The notes under the pieces were generated by a model that saw nothing but the letters and a program-made list of their open reading frames with translations, ran no database searches and was not told the origin of the DNA. 64,000 nucleotides of DNA from Ensifer adhaerens (GTDB lineage: Bacteria; Pseudomonadota; Alphaproteobacteria; Rhizobiales; Rhizobiaceae), in contig NZ_LAZS01000012.1 of assembly GCF_002007205.1 (NCBI RefSeq), positions 682,001 to 746,000 of the forward strand. Direction: 5' to 3'. The translations under genes were made by a program, and so were the position numbers. Shown here piece after piece: positions 1-8,461 of this stretch (its first letter is position 1; each line of letters opens with the position of its first letter).

Positions 1-141
1 GGCGATCGACCGGGTATCGTCCTGGCTTCCCCATCCCCAGCCCCAATCGGGGCCGCCGATGGCCCAGGCGCCGAAACCGACGGGCGTGATGTCGAATTCG
101 GTTCGGCCGAGCCTGCGCTTCGGCAAGGATCTTGCGCTCAT
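1..141 (-). CDS. Aldo/keto reductase, N-terminal fragment (cut by window edge)
   Basis: The 47 codons present start at an ATG at 141 and read off the left edge. The fragment carries the family's opening pattern: LGRTEF, then a VGFGAWAIGG strand-turn, then a tryptophan-rich loop. Aldo/keto reductases are cytosolic NADPH-dependent TIM-barrel oxidoreductases acting on sugar or other carbonyls. The gene follows a sugar-type solute-binding protein gene on the same strand across a 65-bp gap containing a hairpin, so a role in catabolism of the imported substrate is plausible. The active-site Asp, Tyr, Lys and His lie outside the window, so substrate and activity cannot be judged. Confidence 0.8.
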   Translation of the reverse strand, partial: MSARSLPKRRLGRTEFDITPVGFGAWAIGGPDWGWGWGSQDDTRSIA

Positions 142-167
142 GGTCTTTTGCCTCGTTGAGAAAAATG

Positions 168-200
168 GCGGGGCGGAGCCGGGAGGAAGCGCCGCCCCGC
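168..200 (-). terminator. Intercistronic hairpin with T-run after solute-binding protein gene
   Basis: A perfect 9-bp stem (GCGGGGCGG at 168-176 with CCGCCCCGC at 192-200) is followed on the minus strand by five T residues. It lies between the binding-protein gene and the downstream aldo/keto reductase gene. It may end most transcripts there, or protect the 3' end of the binding-protein message while allowing partial read-through. Confidence 0.65.
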
Positions 201-206
201 AAGCAA

Positions 207-1547
207 TCAGCCGTTGGTCTCGATGATCTCGGTCCAGGCCTGGTGGGCATCGGCGATCGCCTGTTCCGCGCTCTTGGTGCCGGCGAGCGCCAGGGCGAGC
301 TCGTCAGTCAGCGCATTTTCGAGTTTTGGCGCATAGACCGCAGTCGGCCAGGCCAGGCTGTTTTCCAGTGCGCCATCATCGAGCAATGGCTGAACGAGCG
401 GCTGGAAGTCCTTGAATTTTTGTGATTTCAAGCCTGACTGGCGGTCCGGGTCGATGCCCGAGCCGGTGAGCGCCAGAAGCTGTTCGTGATAGTCCCTGCT
501 GGTCGCAAACTTGATCAACTCCCAGGCGACGTCCTTGTTCTTCGATCCGCTGGTGATGGCAAAACCGAAACCGGCATTGAAGGCGAGACGCGGCGTCCTG
601 TTGCTGCCGCCGACGGGGATGCGTGCCACGCCCCATTTGTCGACGATTTTCGAACCCTTCGGATCCTGCGCATAGCCGCCGAGATCGGTCCAGAAGTCGA
701 TCTGCGCCGCCTTGCCGTTGAGAAAGGCAGGCAGGCCTTCCTCGAAGCGCGTTTCGAGCGGGGTCGGCAGCGCGTGAGGTGCCGACGCAAGCAGCGACTT
801 CAGCGCCTCGACCGCCTCCGCGCTGTCGAGCGCGGACGTGCCATCCGGTTTCAGGAAGTTGCCGCCGAAACCGGTGAGGCGGTTGGCATAGGTGGAGAGG
901 ATGATGACCGGGATCTTGGCTCCGAGCACAGCTGCGCCATAGATGCCGTTCTTCTTTTCCGCCTCGGTGATCACCCTGGCGTTCTCGTTGTATTCGTCCC
1001 AGGTGCCCGGCGCCTTCAGACCGTAGCGGTCAAAGAGTTCTCGGTTATAGAACAAGAGATGGCTGTCGCCGTCATAGGGCAGGCCGTAGCGACGGTCGTC
1101 ATGCAGCGTGTACTGGTCGTAGATCGTCTGGATGAAATCTTCCGGCTGGATCTCGGCCTTGTCGCGCGCGATGAGATCCGTGACATCTTCGATCACGCCG
1201 TCTTCAGCAAGCTGCCCCTTGTAAGTGTAGAAATAGTCGATGACATCGAACTGGTTGGCGCCCGACTGCACGTCGAGCGTTGCCTTGACGCTGACCTGGT
1301 CGTATGGCACCGCGGTGACGTTGACCTTGGCGCCGGTTAGCTTCTCGAAGTCTTCGGCAATCTTCTTGCCGGTGACGACGTGCGGCTGGATGATCAAGAG
1401 ATTGACCGAGCGCCCGGCGTATCTGTTGCCGGACGCGCGGGCCGTCGAGGCGGCAAGCGGCGCGATGAAGGGAAGGGTGCCCGCGGCGGCGAACGATTTC
1501 AGCACGCTGCGACGGCGATAGGCCTGGCCGAAAATGGAACTGGACAT
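207..1547 (-). CDS. Family 1 extracellular solute-binding protein of a sugar ABC transporter
   Basis: The 446-residue protein has an N-terminal export signal with a twin-arginine-like run (YRRRSVLKSF at about residues 10-19), a hydrophobic stretch and an ARASG cleavage region. The mature part has the two-lobe family 1 pattern: a LTGAKVNV strand, a GLPYDGDSHLLFYNRELF segment and a later AFNAGFGFAI segment. Such periplasmic proteins deliver sugars or polyols to ABC permeases. No permease or ATPase gene is visible, so these must lie beyond the left edge or elsewhere. A dehydrogenase-type gene follows. Ligand unknown. An inverted repeat about 105 bp upstream may be its operator. Confidence 0.85.
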   Translation of the reverse strand: MSSSIFGQAYRRRSVLKSFAAAGTLPFIAPLAASTARASGNRYAGRSVNLLIIQPHVVTGKKIAEDFEKLTGAKVNVTAVPYDQVSVKATLDVQSGANQFDVIDYFYTYKGQLAEDGVIEDVTDLIARDKAEIQPEDFIQTIYDQYTLHDDRRYGLPYDGDSHLLFYNRELFDRYGLKAPGTWDEYNENARVITEAEKKNGIYGAAVLGAKIPVIILSTYANRLTGFGGNFLKPDGTSALDSAEAVEALKSLLASAPHALPTPLETRFEEGLPAFLNGKAAQIDFWTDLGGYAQDPKGSKIVDKWGVARIPVGGSNRTPRLAFNAGFGFAITSGSKNKDVAWELIKFATSRDYHEQLLALTGSGIDPDRQSGLKSQKFKDFQPLVQPLLDDGALENSLAWPTAVYAPKLENALTDELALALAGTKSAEQAIADAHQAWTEIIETNG

Positions 1548-1851
1548 GGGATCCTCCGTCGAAATCTGGGCTTGGCCAGCGTTGTCATCCGTCGCGGCCG
1601 GAGCGGGTCCGGCTCACGCATTGTTGGCAGCATCATGCGCGAGAAACCTGGATACATACACATACAGTCTATGTATTTTATATACTATTGCGGAATGATT
1701 TTCCTGCTCTCTCCCCGCCACCGGAGTAGGAATTTCTTCGAGAGATCGTTTCCGGCCCGCCGGAGCCGAGATGAAAGCCATCCCGGTCCATCCCGTTGAG
1801 CGAAGATTGTGAGTACTATCCGATCGCCACGCGTTCGGTCGTCGATCAGCC
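1548..1851. other. Gene-free stretch between binding-protein and MFS genes
   Basis: This 304-bp stretch is the upstream region of the binding-protein gene and the downstream region of the MFS gene, both on the minus strand. It holds an AT-rich block at about 1650-1690 containing an inverted repeat. No protein gene is supported here. Confidence 0.6.
1652..1676. promoter_or_regulatory. Inverted repeat, possible operator of the sugar-uptake operon
   Basis: Seven-base arms ATACATA (1652-1658) and TATGTAT (1670-1676) are perfect inverted complements separated by 11 bp, in an AT-rich block upstream of the binding-protein gene. The symmetry suggests a dimeric regulator. Which one cannot be told from this window. 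Confidence 0.35.
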
Positions 1852-3048
1852 TCAGCCGGTAGCCGGGCGTTGAGCTTTCAGCGCGAGCAGAAATCCGAGG
1901 GACGGCAGGATCCCCGCCAAAAGCACGTTCGTGCCAAGATCGAATTGATCGACAACCCGACCGCCGGCAAGGGATCCGACGGCAATACCGATGTTGAAGA
2001 TTGCGACGAACAGCGCCGTCGCCACTTCGACGTCCGAAGGGGCTGACTTCATCATCCAGGTTTGCAGTGAGACCGAGACGCCGCCATAGGCGAAACCCCA
2101 CAAAATGAGGAGGATCGCCCCGCCGAGAGGCGAGTTTCCGAAGAAGGCAAAGGCGAACAGGACGGCGGCAAGAGCGGCCGCAATGGTGAGCAGGGCAACG
2201 CCGACGCGTCTGGCGGCGACGGGGCCCGAAATGAAGTTTCCGCCTATGCCTGCTGCTCCGTAGGCAAAAAGCAGGAGACCCACCCATTCCGCGCCGACGC
2301 CCGAAACAATCTGCAGAAGCGGACGTACGAATGTGTAGGCCATGAAATGGCCCGCCACCAACAGGAACGTGATGACCAGACCGAATTGAATCCGGCGGCT
2401 CAAGAGTTGATCGCCGAACTGGCTCAAGCGGACGGACTGGTGGACAGGCAGTGCAGGCAATGTCCCGAGGTTGACCACCAGCACGATGCCACAAAAGAGC
2501 GCCATGGCGACAAACGCCATGCGCCAGCCCGCCGCGTCGCCGATGATGGCGCCGAGCGGAACGCCGAGAACCGAAGCTGCCGCGACGCCGCCGAAAATGA
2601 TCGCCGTCGCGACGCCAATCGATCGGCTCGACACCAGCCGCGGTGCAAGGCCTCCGGCAACGGCCCAAATGCCGCCCATGCAAAATCCGACAATGATGCG
2701 CGCTGTCAGAAGCAAACCGATCGAACTGGCGAGTGCCGAAATGACGTTCGCGACGACCAGCAGCAAAAGAAGGGTGGTCAGGATGCGCCTTCTGTCGATC
2801 CTGCCGGCCACGAGCACCACTGCGGGCGCAAAGATTGCGGCCAGCAGCGCAGGCAACGAGAGCGTCAGGCCGGCGGTTCCCATCGACGTTTGAAGATCTT
2901 CCGCGATCGGCGTCATCAGGCCGACGGGCAGCATTTCGGTCGTGACGACACAGAAGGTCGACAGGCCGGCGGCATAGACGGCGCGCCAATTTTCCCTGTC
3001 AGCGCCCTCCATCGTCTGGAGACCCACGGTTTCTTCCTGAAGTTTCAT
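1852..3048 (-). CDS. MFS transporter, DHA1-type drug/sugar efflux
   Basis: The 398-residue protein has about 12 hydrophobic segments. An RIDRRR motif in the loop after the second segment resembles the family A motif. Length and layout fit DHA1 exporters of the AraJ/YdhP type, which expel sugars or small drugs across the inner membrane by proton antiport. A GAGG ribosome site lies just before the ATG. The gene is divergent from the LysR-family regulator starting at 3213, with about 165 bp between them, the usual arrangement for a regulator and its target. Substrate is unknown. Confidence 0.85.
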   Translation of the reverse strand: MKLQEETVGLQTMEGADRENWRAVYAAGLSTFCVVTTEMLPVGLMTPIAEDLQTSMGTAGLTLSLPALLAAIFAPAVVLVAGRIDRRRILTTLLLLLVVANVISALASSIGLLLTARIIVGFCMGGIWAVAGGLAPRLVSSRSIGVATAIIFGGVAAASVLGVPLGAIIGDAAGWRMAFVAMALFCGIVLVVNLGTLPALPVHQSVRLSQFGDQLLSRRIQFGLVITFLLVAGHFMAYTFVRPLLQIVSGVGAEWVGLLLFAYGAAGIGGNFISGPVAARRVGVALLTIAAALAAVLFAFAFFGNSPLGGAILLILWGFAYGGVSVSLQTWMMKSAPSDVEVATALFVAIFNIGIAVGSLAGGRVVDQFDLGTNVLLAGILPSLGFLLALKAQRPATG

Positions 3049-3212
3049 TCACTTGCCTCTTTCTTTCCTGGGCGAGGCCAGCATGGGCGCCTGCCAAGTT
3101 GTCCTGTCCTCATGCGGGACAGCGCGAGGCATTCTTTACTGTTGCTGAAATCCGGATAAATTGGCTTTAGATGGACACAAAGGGGACGAAGCGTCCCCAA
3201 TCGGATGGTGTG

Positions 3213-4115
3213 ATGCTTGATCACCTCGGCGACGTGCGCGCCTTTGTTCGTGTCGCAGATGACCAGAGTTTCACCCTGGCAGCGGAGCGGCTCGGCCTCT
3301 CGCGCTCCGCGGTCGGCAAATGTGTCGCGCGTCTCGAAGACAATATGGCAACACGGCTGATCCATAGAACGACGCGCAGCGTCAGCCTCACCGCGGAGGG
3401 TCAGCTTTTCTACGAGTATGCCGTCAGGATCCTGTCGGAAGTGGAGGATGCGGAGTCCGCCTTGGCACAACGGCATCAGGCACCAAGAGGGCGCCTTCGC
3501 GTCGACTTGCCGATCGCCATCGGCAGGCTGCACATTCTTCCGGTTCTCCAGCGGTTCCTGAAACAGTGGCCCGACGTAGAGGCGGACGTCTCGTTCTCGG
3601 ACGAGTATCGCGACATCGTCGGCGACGGCATCGAGGTTGCCGTTCGTATTGGCGGGCCCACCGACAATCGCCTGATCCAGCGGGTACTGGCTTCCCATCG
3701 GCTGATAACCTGCGCCGCGCCCGATTACCTGCAGCAACGAGGAACGCCGCGCTCCATAGAGGAACTGGCGCGCCATGACCGGATCGGGTTCAAACACGCA
3801 GGCGTACCTGTCCCTTGGCGCTACAGGATCGGCGGAGAGGAACGGGACGTCGGTATTCGGGGAAACTTGCGCCTCGGAAACACCGAGGCAATTCGCGACG
3901 CCTGTCTCTCGGGGATGGGGCTTGCGCAGCTCAGCGCGTTTCTGGTGGGCCGCGACATCAAGGAAGGCAGGCTTGTCCCTGTGCTTGAGGAGTTCGAGCG
4001 CGATGAACCTCCCGTTTGCGTCGTCTACCCGACCCGGAAGCACGTTTCTCCCAAGGTCCGGCTTTTTATCGAGGCCATTCGAACGGAGTGGGCGAACGGT
4101 GCGCCTTGGGCATAG
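3213..4115 (+). CDS. LysR-family transcriptional regulator
   Basis: From the ATG at 3213 the protein is 300 residues. A winged helix-turn-helix at about residues 1-60 includes FTLAAERLGLSRSAVGK and a TRSVSLTAEG wing; the C-terminal two-lobe domain (about 90-295) would bind an inducer. A longer start at 3171 is possible but adds 14 residues before the DNA-binding domain, and a small GGGGACG/CGTCCCC hairpin at about 3182-3198 lies in that stretch. LysR proteins usually control a divergent gene, here the MFS exporter. Inducer unknown. Confidence 0.85.
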   Translation: MLDHLGDVRAFVRVADDQSFTLAAERLGLSRSAVGKCVARLEDNMATRLIHRTTRSVSLTAEGQLFYEYAVRILSEVEDAESALAQRHQAPRGRLRVDLPIAIGRLHILPVLQRFLKQWPDVEADVSFSDEYRDIVGDGIEVAVRIGGPTDNRLIQRVLASHRLITCAAPDYLQQRGTPRSIEELARHDRIGFKHAGVPVPWRYRIGGEERDVGIRGNLRLGNTEAIRDACLSGMGLAQLSAFLVGRDIKEGRLVPVLEEFERDEPPVCVVYPTRKHVSPKVRLFIEAIRTEWANGAPWA

Positions 4116-4292
4116 CGCTGTTGGTTCGACGGTCCCTGACATGCATTGCCTTTGGGCTGGCGGGACCACGCCTAAGCCCCATGCCTTCGCCCAGTGGTTT
4201 GCTGCCATCGCCTGGAAACTTGCGGGCCGCGGACATGCGCACTACCTGTGGTGCGTAAAGAGCGGTGGCCGCAACGGCACGTCCTTGAGGTG

Positions 4293-4730
4293 ATGATGAA
4301 GCTGCCCCCGCAAACCAGTACGCAGGCTGCGAGCAATCCCGACGTGTTCGACGCATCCTGCTCGGCGCGGCATGCGCTTGAACTGATATCGACGAAATGG
4401 GCGATCCTCATCATGTCTGCGCTCGCGACAGGTTCGATGCGCAATGGCGCCTTGCTGCGCAAGGTCGACGGCATCTCGCAGAAGATGCTGACCCAGACAC
4501 TCAAGGACCTCGAACGCAACGGGCTGGTGCAGCGTCACGACCAGCAGACAGTTCCGCCCCATGTGGAATACAGCCTGAGCGCGATCGGCTTATCCCTCAG
4601 CGAAACGCTCATCAACCTCGACCGGTGGGCGGAGCGGAACTTTCCGGAGCTGGACCGCTTCAGAGCCCAGTTTGATGCCGCTTCCGGCGCGGCGAACGCG
4701 GCCAGGCGACTGAAGATCCGCGCGCCGTAG
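4293..4730 (+). CDS. HxlR-family transcriptional regulator
   Basis: The 145-residue winged helix protein shows the HxlR pattern: a cysteine near the N-terminus (DASCSARHALELISTKW), then LLRKVDGISQKMLTQTLKDLERNGLVQR. Two adjacent ATGs occur at 4293 and 4296; the second has a GAGG site at optimal spacing. HxlR proteins are small dimeric regulators that often sense reactive electrophiles or oxidants through the N-terminal Cys. It is convergent with the downstream flavin reductase gene; the two stop codons are about 30 bp apart. A link to that oxidoreductase is plausible but unproven. Confidence 0.85.
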   Translation: MMKLPPQTSTQAASNPDVFDASCSARHALELISTKWAILIMSALATGSMRNGALLRKVDGISQKMLTQTLKDLERNGLVQRHDQQTVPPHVEYSLSAIGLSLSETLINLDRWAERNFPELDRFRAQFDAASGAANAARRLKIRAP

Positions 4731-4760
4731 CAAACGATATAGCTTGCCGTGCGGGTTTTC

Positions 4761-5399
4761 CTACGCCCAGACGCGCCCTGATCGCGGCGTGTCGATCTGG
4801 TAGTCGGAGGCATGAGCGCTGAAGAAACTCCGGCCGAAAAGGCGCGCGCGCCCGATTGGATCGCTCGGATCGCGATGTATGTCGCTGCGCGCATTGCCAT
4901 GGCCATGAACGACGCCGACGAACGTCGAGCGCGTATACCGGCAGAATTCCTGGAGCTGATGCTCCGGTCCGGCCGAAACGGTGGGGTAGGTCTCTTCGGA
5001 GCTGAGGACGAGGCCGATCCGTTTTCCGGTCATCTGCGCGACCACGGACGCCGATTGCGGATGCGACGCGGCAACGTAGCAGAACATTCTGTCGAAGAAC
5101 GCCTTCAACTGCGCCGAGACGCCATACCAGTAGATCGGGCTTGCGGCCACGAAACCGTCGGCGGGAAGATATGAACCGAAGAACGCCTGCCGGAAGCCGT
5201 CATCGATCGCGCATCCGCCATCGGGCGTCCGGCATTGGCGACAGTCTCGCAGCATTGCCGACAGGATGTCGTCGACGTGAACGGTCTCGACCTCGTGGCC
5301 TGCGTCGAGCAAGCCCTCGGCCACGGCAATTGCCATCGCCGTGGAGTTTCCGTCGCGTCGCGGGCTGGAACAGAGAACCATTGCCTTCATCGATACCAT
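4761..5399 (-). CDS. NADPH-dependent FMN reductase / flavodoxin-fold protein
   Basis: The roughly 212-residue protein begins with a flavodoxin-fold strand and phosphate loop (MVLCSSPRRDGNS) and has the conserved SPIYWYGVSAQLKAFFDR segment that contacts FMN. These cytosolic enzymes reduce flavin, quinones, nitro- or azo-compounds with NAD(P)H. A short cysteine region (CRQCRTPDGGC) follows the first helix, as in the iron-sulfur-flavoprotein subgroup, but the spacing does not prove a cluster. Several in-frame ATGs at 5390-5405 make the start uncertain by a few codons. It converges with the HxlR regulator. Confidence 0.75.
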   Translation of the reverse strand: MVSMKAMVLCSSPRRDGNSTAMAIAVAEGLLDAGHEVETVHVDDILSAMLRDCRQCRTPDGGCAIDDGFRQAFFGSYLPADGFVAASPIYWYGVSAQLKAFFDRMFCYVAASHPQSASVVAQMTGKRIGLVLSSEETYPTVSAGPEHQLQEFCRYTRSTFVGVVHGHGNARSDIHRDPSDPIGRARLFGRSFFSAHASDYQIDTPRSGRVWA

Positions 5400-5708
5400 C
5401 CTCATGCAGCGGGCACCCTGGAGGGACTTAGGATCCCAGGGCCTCGATGCATGCGTATTCGGCTGGGGGCTCTGCTGACAAGTACGCACCTCGGGGTGCC
5501 TATCTCGCACCGCATTCGCGTGATCGAAGCACTAGATCTTGCCGTCCGGCGTCCGCCACCGGGCCGAACTCAGCGATGGCCGGTTCGACACGTGCCGGGC
5601 CGGGCGCTGGGATGCGTCGGAAACAAGCTGGGCAGCGATTGAATGAGAATGTGATCCTGAACGTCGGACACGACTGGGATGGCTCGCCAGCCCCCATGTT
5701 CGGGATCG
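5400..5708. other. Gene-free stretch
   Basis: About 309 bp between the flavin reductase and GntR genes, both on the minus strand, so it holds the reductase's upstream region. Short GC-rich hairpins such as GCACC/GGGTGC near 5490-5505 are present. Open frames crossing it show no recognisable protein pattern. Confidence 0.5.
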
Positions 5709-6455
5709 TCAATGCAGGCCAAGGATCTCGCGCAGATTGACATTCTCGCCATCGGACTGGGTATCCAGCGAGCCTCTCAGCTGGCCTATCCGGTCGCGGA
5801 CAAGTGCAAGCGCGCCCGCCGCATCCCCGTTGGTCAAGCGCGCGAGCATCTGGCTTGTGTAATCCGACTGCCTGCCTGCGGGCTGGACTGTCTGGTGAAG
5901 CGAAAGCGCGAGCGCGAGGCAGGATGCGTTTCGTTCCCATTCCCTGGCGAGAGTCCCGTTGCCATGGACCAGGCAGAGCAGGCTCCCGAACTCGATGTCG
6001 AAACGGCGCAGAAGCCGGAAGTCATGCGCCGTCTCTGCCTTCTCTTCCGCCTTGCCGTGTTGCGCGATCCGGTCGAACTGGGAGGAGGAGATAGACGCCT
6101 GGTTTGCCGCAATGCGCTGGACGACGAACGTTTGCAGCGCCTCGCTCACTTCGAGCATCTCCAAAGCCGATTGCAGCGAGGGGGATGCGACGTAGGCGCC
6201 CTTATTGGGCGGGAGGAAAACCAACCCATCCTGTTCCATGACCATCAGAACCTTGCGCATGACCGTGCGGCTAATGCCGTAGATGTCACACATCACGAGC
6301 TCTTCCAGTTTGACGCCCGGCTTCAGCTTGCGGTCGATGATGGCGTTCCAGAGGTCAACGTGAATCTTCGCCTCGATGCCGCTCAAGGACGCGCTCTGCA
6401 TCGACGCGGCATCTTCGCTCTGCAAGGCGGGAGAGAGATAGTTGAACTTTGGCAT
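5709..6455 (-). CDS. GntR-family transcriptional regulator (FadR/FCD-type)
   Basis: The 248-residue protein has an N-terminal GntR winged helix (about residues 30-90: LWNAIIDRKLKPGVKLEELVMCDIYGISRTVMRKVL, given here in short pieces of one segment) and an all-helical FCD-like effector domain (about 95-230) with the DFRLLRRFDIEFGSLL pattern. Such regulators sense organic acids, sugar acids or amino-acid products. Upstream lies about 255 bp and then the porin gene on the same strand. No obvious target operon is adjacent, so its regulon is unknown. Confidence 0.8.
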   Translation of the reverse strand: MPKFNYLSPALQSEDAASMQSASLSGIEAKIHVDLWNAIIDRKLKPGVKLEELVMCDIYGISRTVMRKVLMVMEQDGLVFLPPNKGAYVASPSLQSALEMLEVSEALQTFVVQRIAANQASISSSQFDRIAQHGKAEEKAETAHDFRLLRRFDIEFGSLLCLVHGNGTLAREWERNASCLALALSLHQTVQPAGRQSDYTSQMLARLTNGDAAGALALVRDRIGQLRGSLDTQSDGENVNLREILGLH

Positions 6456-6651
6456 CCGGGACCCGATTTTTCGTAAGGCGTTTGATAAGCTTTACATGGT
6501 TCAGCAGTAGCAAATCAATCGGTGCCGGCTTTATTGCGCTAAACTGTATCGACAGGTTGCGATACCGGATGAGCCCGAAGGGCATCCAGACGATTCGGTG
6601 GTGGATTGAGTGAGCCCGGCCACCCCCTAAATTTTTGCCGATCTTCTCACG

Positions 6652-6684
6652 CAAAAATGCCCGCAATCAATACAGATTGCGGGC
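6652..6684 (-). terminator. Rho-independent terminator of the porin gene
   Basis: A perfect 10-bp stem (GCCCGCAATC with GATTGCGGGC, loop AATACA) is followed on the minus strand by ATTTTTG. It lies about 27 bp after the porin stop codon. Confidence 0.85.
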
Positions 6685-6710
6685 ACAGTGCCTTCATATC
6701 GGCAGCTTGT

Positions 6711-7784
6711 TCAGAAACTGCGCTGCAGGCGGACGAAGCCCGTCACGTAGTCGTCGTCCTTGAACTTCTTGTCGTAGTCGACCTTGACGTAATTCACGGT
6801 TGCACGGGCATCAAGACCTTCGGTGATCTTGTAGTCCGCCGTGACGCCGACCTTCCAGGCATTGCCGTTTCCGAAGCCTTCGTTGGGCGATGCAGCGCCC
6901 CTCCAGGCTGCGTTGAACAAAACGTCCCTGCGCAGATCGCCGAAATACTGCGCTCCGGGCGTGATTGCCAGCCTGTCCGTGACGTTGAGGCGATAGGATG
7001 CCGCAACGCTCCACTTGGACGTGGACCAGTAAGCGTTCGGATCCGACGACCAGACGGCAAAGCCCTGGAGTACGCCCGGACCGAGATCCGCCGAAACCAG
7101 GCCGCGGATAGCGCCTTGTTTCACCTCGGTGTCATAACCACCGAGCAGGTCGAAGGAGGCGCCGCCGAGCGAGACGGAAGCGATGGCTTCAACACCAACT
7201 CCGTTGTTCTTCGAGGTCACGCCTTCGAGTTCGTCGACCGCGATACCAGCCTGGAACGCGCCCGCATCGTAGGTGTAGGAGAGCGAGTTGAAGACGGTCG
7301 TATCGTTGCCAGCGATGTCGGTTTCGCCGTTCAGGCCCTTGTCCCACCAGCTGGCGAAGTGGCCGGCGCGCAAGCCCGCGAGCTGGATGTACGCTTCATC
7401 GAGCTTGAAGTTGTTGTGGGCATCGTTGTCGGTATCCGCCTGGATGGCGATGTAGCTGGTGAGCGCGCCGTATTCCGTATCGTTCTTGGCTTCGAGGATC
7501 AGCTGAGCGCGGGCGAACGCATCCCAATCGGATGTCGATGGCTTGCCTTCCCAGCGGCCAGCGCTTTCGCGCGGACCGAAGTTCGTCTGGAAGCGAACGT
7601 AGCCGCCGATACGCAGGCAAGTTTCCGTTCCGGGGATGTAGAAGAAGCCGGTGCCGAATGCGTCGCAGACGCGGACATATTCCGTCGGCTCCGGTTCGGC
7701 CGCGATGATGGCGTCCGCCGCCTGGACGCTGGATGTTGCTGCGATCGCAGCGGTCGAGCCCAAAAGTATGCTTTTTATCGTCAT
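6711..7784 (-). CDS. Outer membrane porin (Omp2/RopA-type)
   Basis: The 357-residue protein has a Sec signal peptide ending near SSVQAADA, then the rhizobial/Brucella porin opening (EYVRVCDAFGTGFFYIPGTE), beta-barrel strands throughout and a terminal RLQRSF ending in phenylalanine, the usual BAM recognition end. Two cysteines near the mature N-terminus flank the GTGFFYIPG motif, as in this family. It should form a trimeric general diffusion pore. An RBS (GAGAGGGA) precedes the ATG at 7784. It is monocistronic, with its own terminator and an AT-rich upstream region. Confidence 0.9.
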   Translation of the reverse strand: MTIKSILLGSTAAIAATSSVQAADAIIAAEPEPTEYVRVCDAFGTGFFYIPGTETCLRIGGYVRFQTNFGPRESAGRWEGKPSTSDWDAFARAQLILEAKNDTEYGALTSYIAIQADTDNDAHNNFKLDEAYIQLAGLRAGHFASWWDKGLNGETDIAGNDTTVFNSLSYTYDAGAFQAGIAVDELEGVTSKNNGVGVEAIASVSLGGASFDLLGGYDTEVKQGAIRGLVSADLGPGVLQGFAVWSSDPNAYWSTSKWSVAASYRLNVTDRLAITPGAQYFGDLRRDVLFNAAWRGAASPNEGFGNGNAWKVGVTADYKITEGLDARATVNYVKVDYDKKFKDDDYVTGFVRLQRSF

Positions 7785-8101
7785 GGGAAAATCCCTCTCG
7801 TTGGTCCTTCGATCAGGCAAGATGGCTGCGTCACCTATCGAGGCGGATCCGCGACATGCTTGCTTCGCGCCGTGGTTGTTGATGCCAACCGATCTCCGGC
7901 TGGCCAGCGCATGCAATCGGGTATCACGATTTTATCGAAAGTGAATTCATAAAATTTAGAATCTCAATTCAATTTTTCGGGTTGTGCGATCCATATTGTA
8001 AAATAGATACACTTTTGATGGTCCGCGTCTGCTGAAATTCACTTGGCACCGCCTGTTGCGCTTGTCTCAGCATTATCAATTGAGATTATATAGATTCTGT
8101 A
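7785..8101. other. AT-rich upstream region of the porin gene
   Basis: This stretch is markedly richer in A and T than its surroundings (especially 7930-8020 and 8070-8101), as expected for the promoter and regulatory region of a strongly expressed porin gene on the minus strand. No unambiguous -35/-10 pair was assigned and no coding frame is convincing. Confidence 0.5.
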
Positions 8102-8129
8102 TTGACAATAGGCGACACAGTGTTAGAAA
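8102..8129 (+). promoter_or_regulatory. Putative sigma-70 promoter of a small RNA
   Basis: A consensus -35 hexamer TTGACA (8102-8107) is followed after 16 bp by TAGAAA (8124-8129), four of six matches to the -10 consensus. Transcription would begin near 8135, about 75 bp before a strong terminator, with no open frame between. Confidence 0.5.
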
Positions 8130-8134
8130 GACGC

Positions 8135-8208
8135 TGCCTTGAGAAGAAGGCGATCTCCAAGTGGTCAACGCCGCCAGTCCATCCCTGCGACTGGCGGCGT
8201 TTGCTTTT
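8135..8208 (+). ncRNA. Candidate small non-coding RNA, about 75 nt
   Basis: Between a sigma-70-like promoter and a strong intrinsic terminator lies a short segment that can fold into two hairpins: GCCTT (8136-8140) with AAGGC (8147-8151), loop GAGAAG, and the 13-bp terminator stem. A single-stranded linker of about 15 nt between them (8152-8166) could pair with target mRNAs. This promoter, hairpin, linker and terminator layout is typical of trans-acting rhizobial sRNAs. I cannot assign it to a named family from the sequence alone. The neighbouring porin gene is divergent; outer-membrane protein messages are common sRNA targets. Confidence 0.55.
8167..8207 (+). terminator. Strong intrinsic terminator of the small RNA
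   Basis: A perfect 13-bp stem (8167-8179 with 8189-8201; arm AACGCCGCCAGTC) with a 9-nt loop is followed by TGCTTTT on the plus strand. No plus-strand protein gene precedes it, which is why the upstream 75 nt are read as a small RNA. Confidence 0.8.
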
Positions 8209-8406
8209 GGCGCGCGAGCAGCAACGCGAATCGACCGGCACTTGTCCCTCACGCGTGAAGGCGCCGGCTGCGGGTCGGGCGATCGGGTCGGGAACGCTCG
8301 GCTTGCCGCGCAGGCGCAGGGCTACGCTCGCCGACGCCCTTTTCCGCAGTTGGCGCGGGCAATTATCCGGGAACTTTGGGATTCGGCAGGCATCGCCCGA
8401 TGCCAC

Positions 8407-8426
8407 CGCACACCTGGAGGTGTGCG
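8407..8426. repeat. Perfect palindrome downstream of the TetR-like gene
   Basis: CGCACACCT and AGGTGTGCG flank a GG centre. It lies about 35 bp beyond the minus-strand stop of the TetR-like gene. There is no T-run, so it could be a weak terminator or an mRNA end-protecting hairpin. Confidence 0.35.
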
Positions 8427-8461
8427 GGCAAAGTGCGAGCGCGGCAGTGTGTGCGGGCAGC

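Noticed and set aside
3045-4208. A long minus-strand frame opposite the LysR gene
   Set aside because: It is the antisense of a clear LysR reading frame and shows no family pattern.
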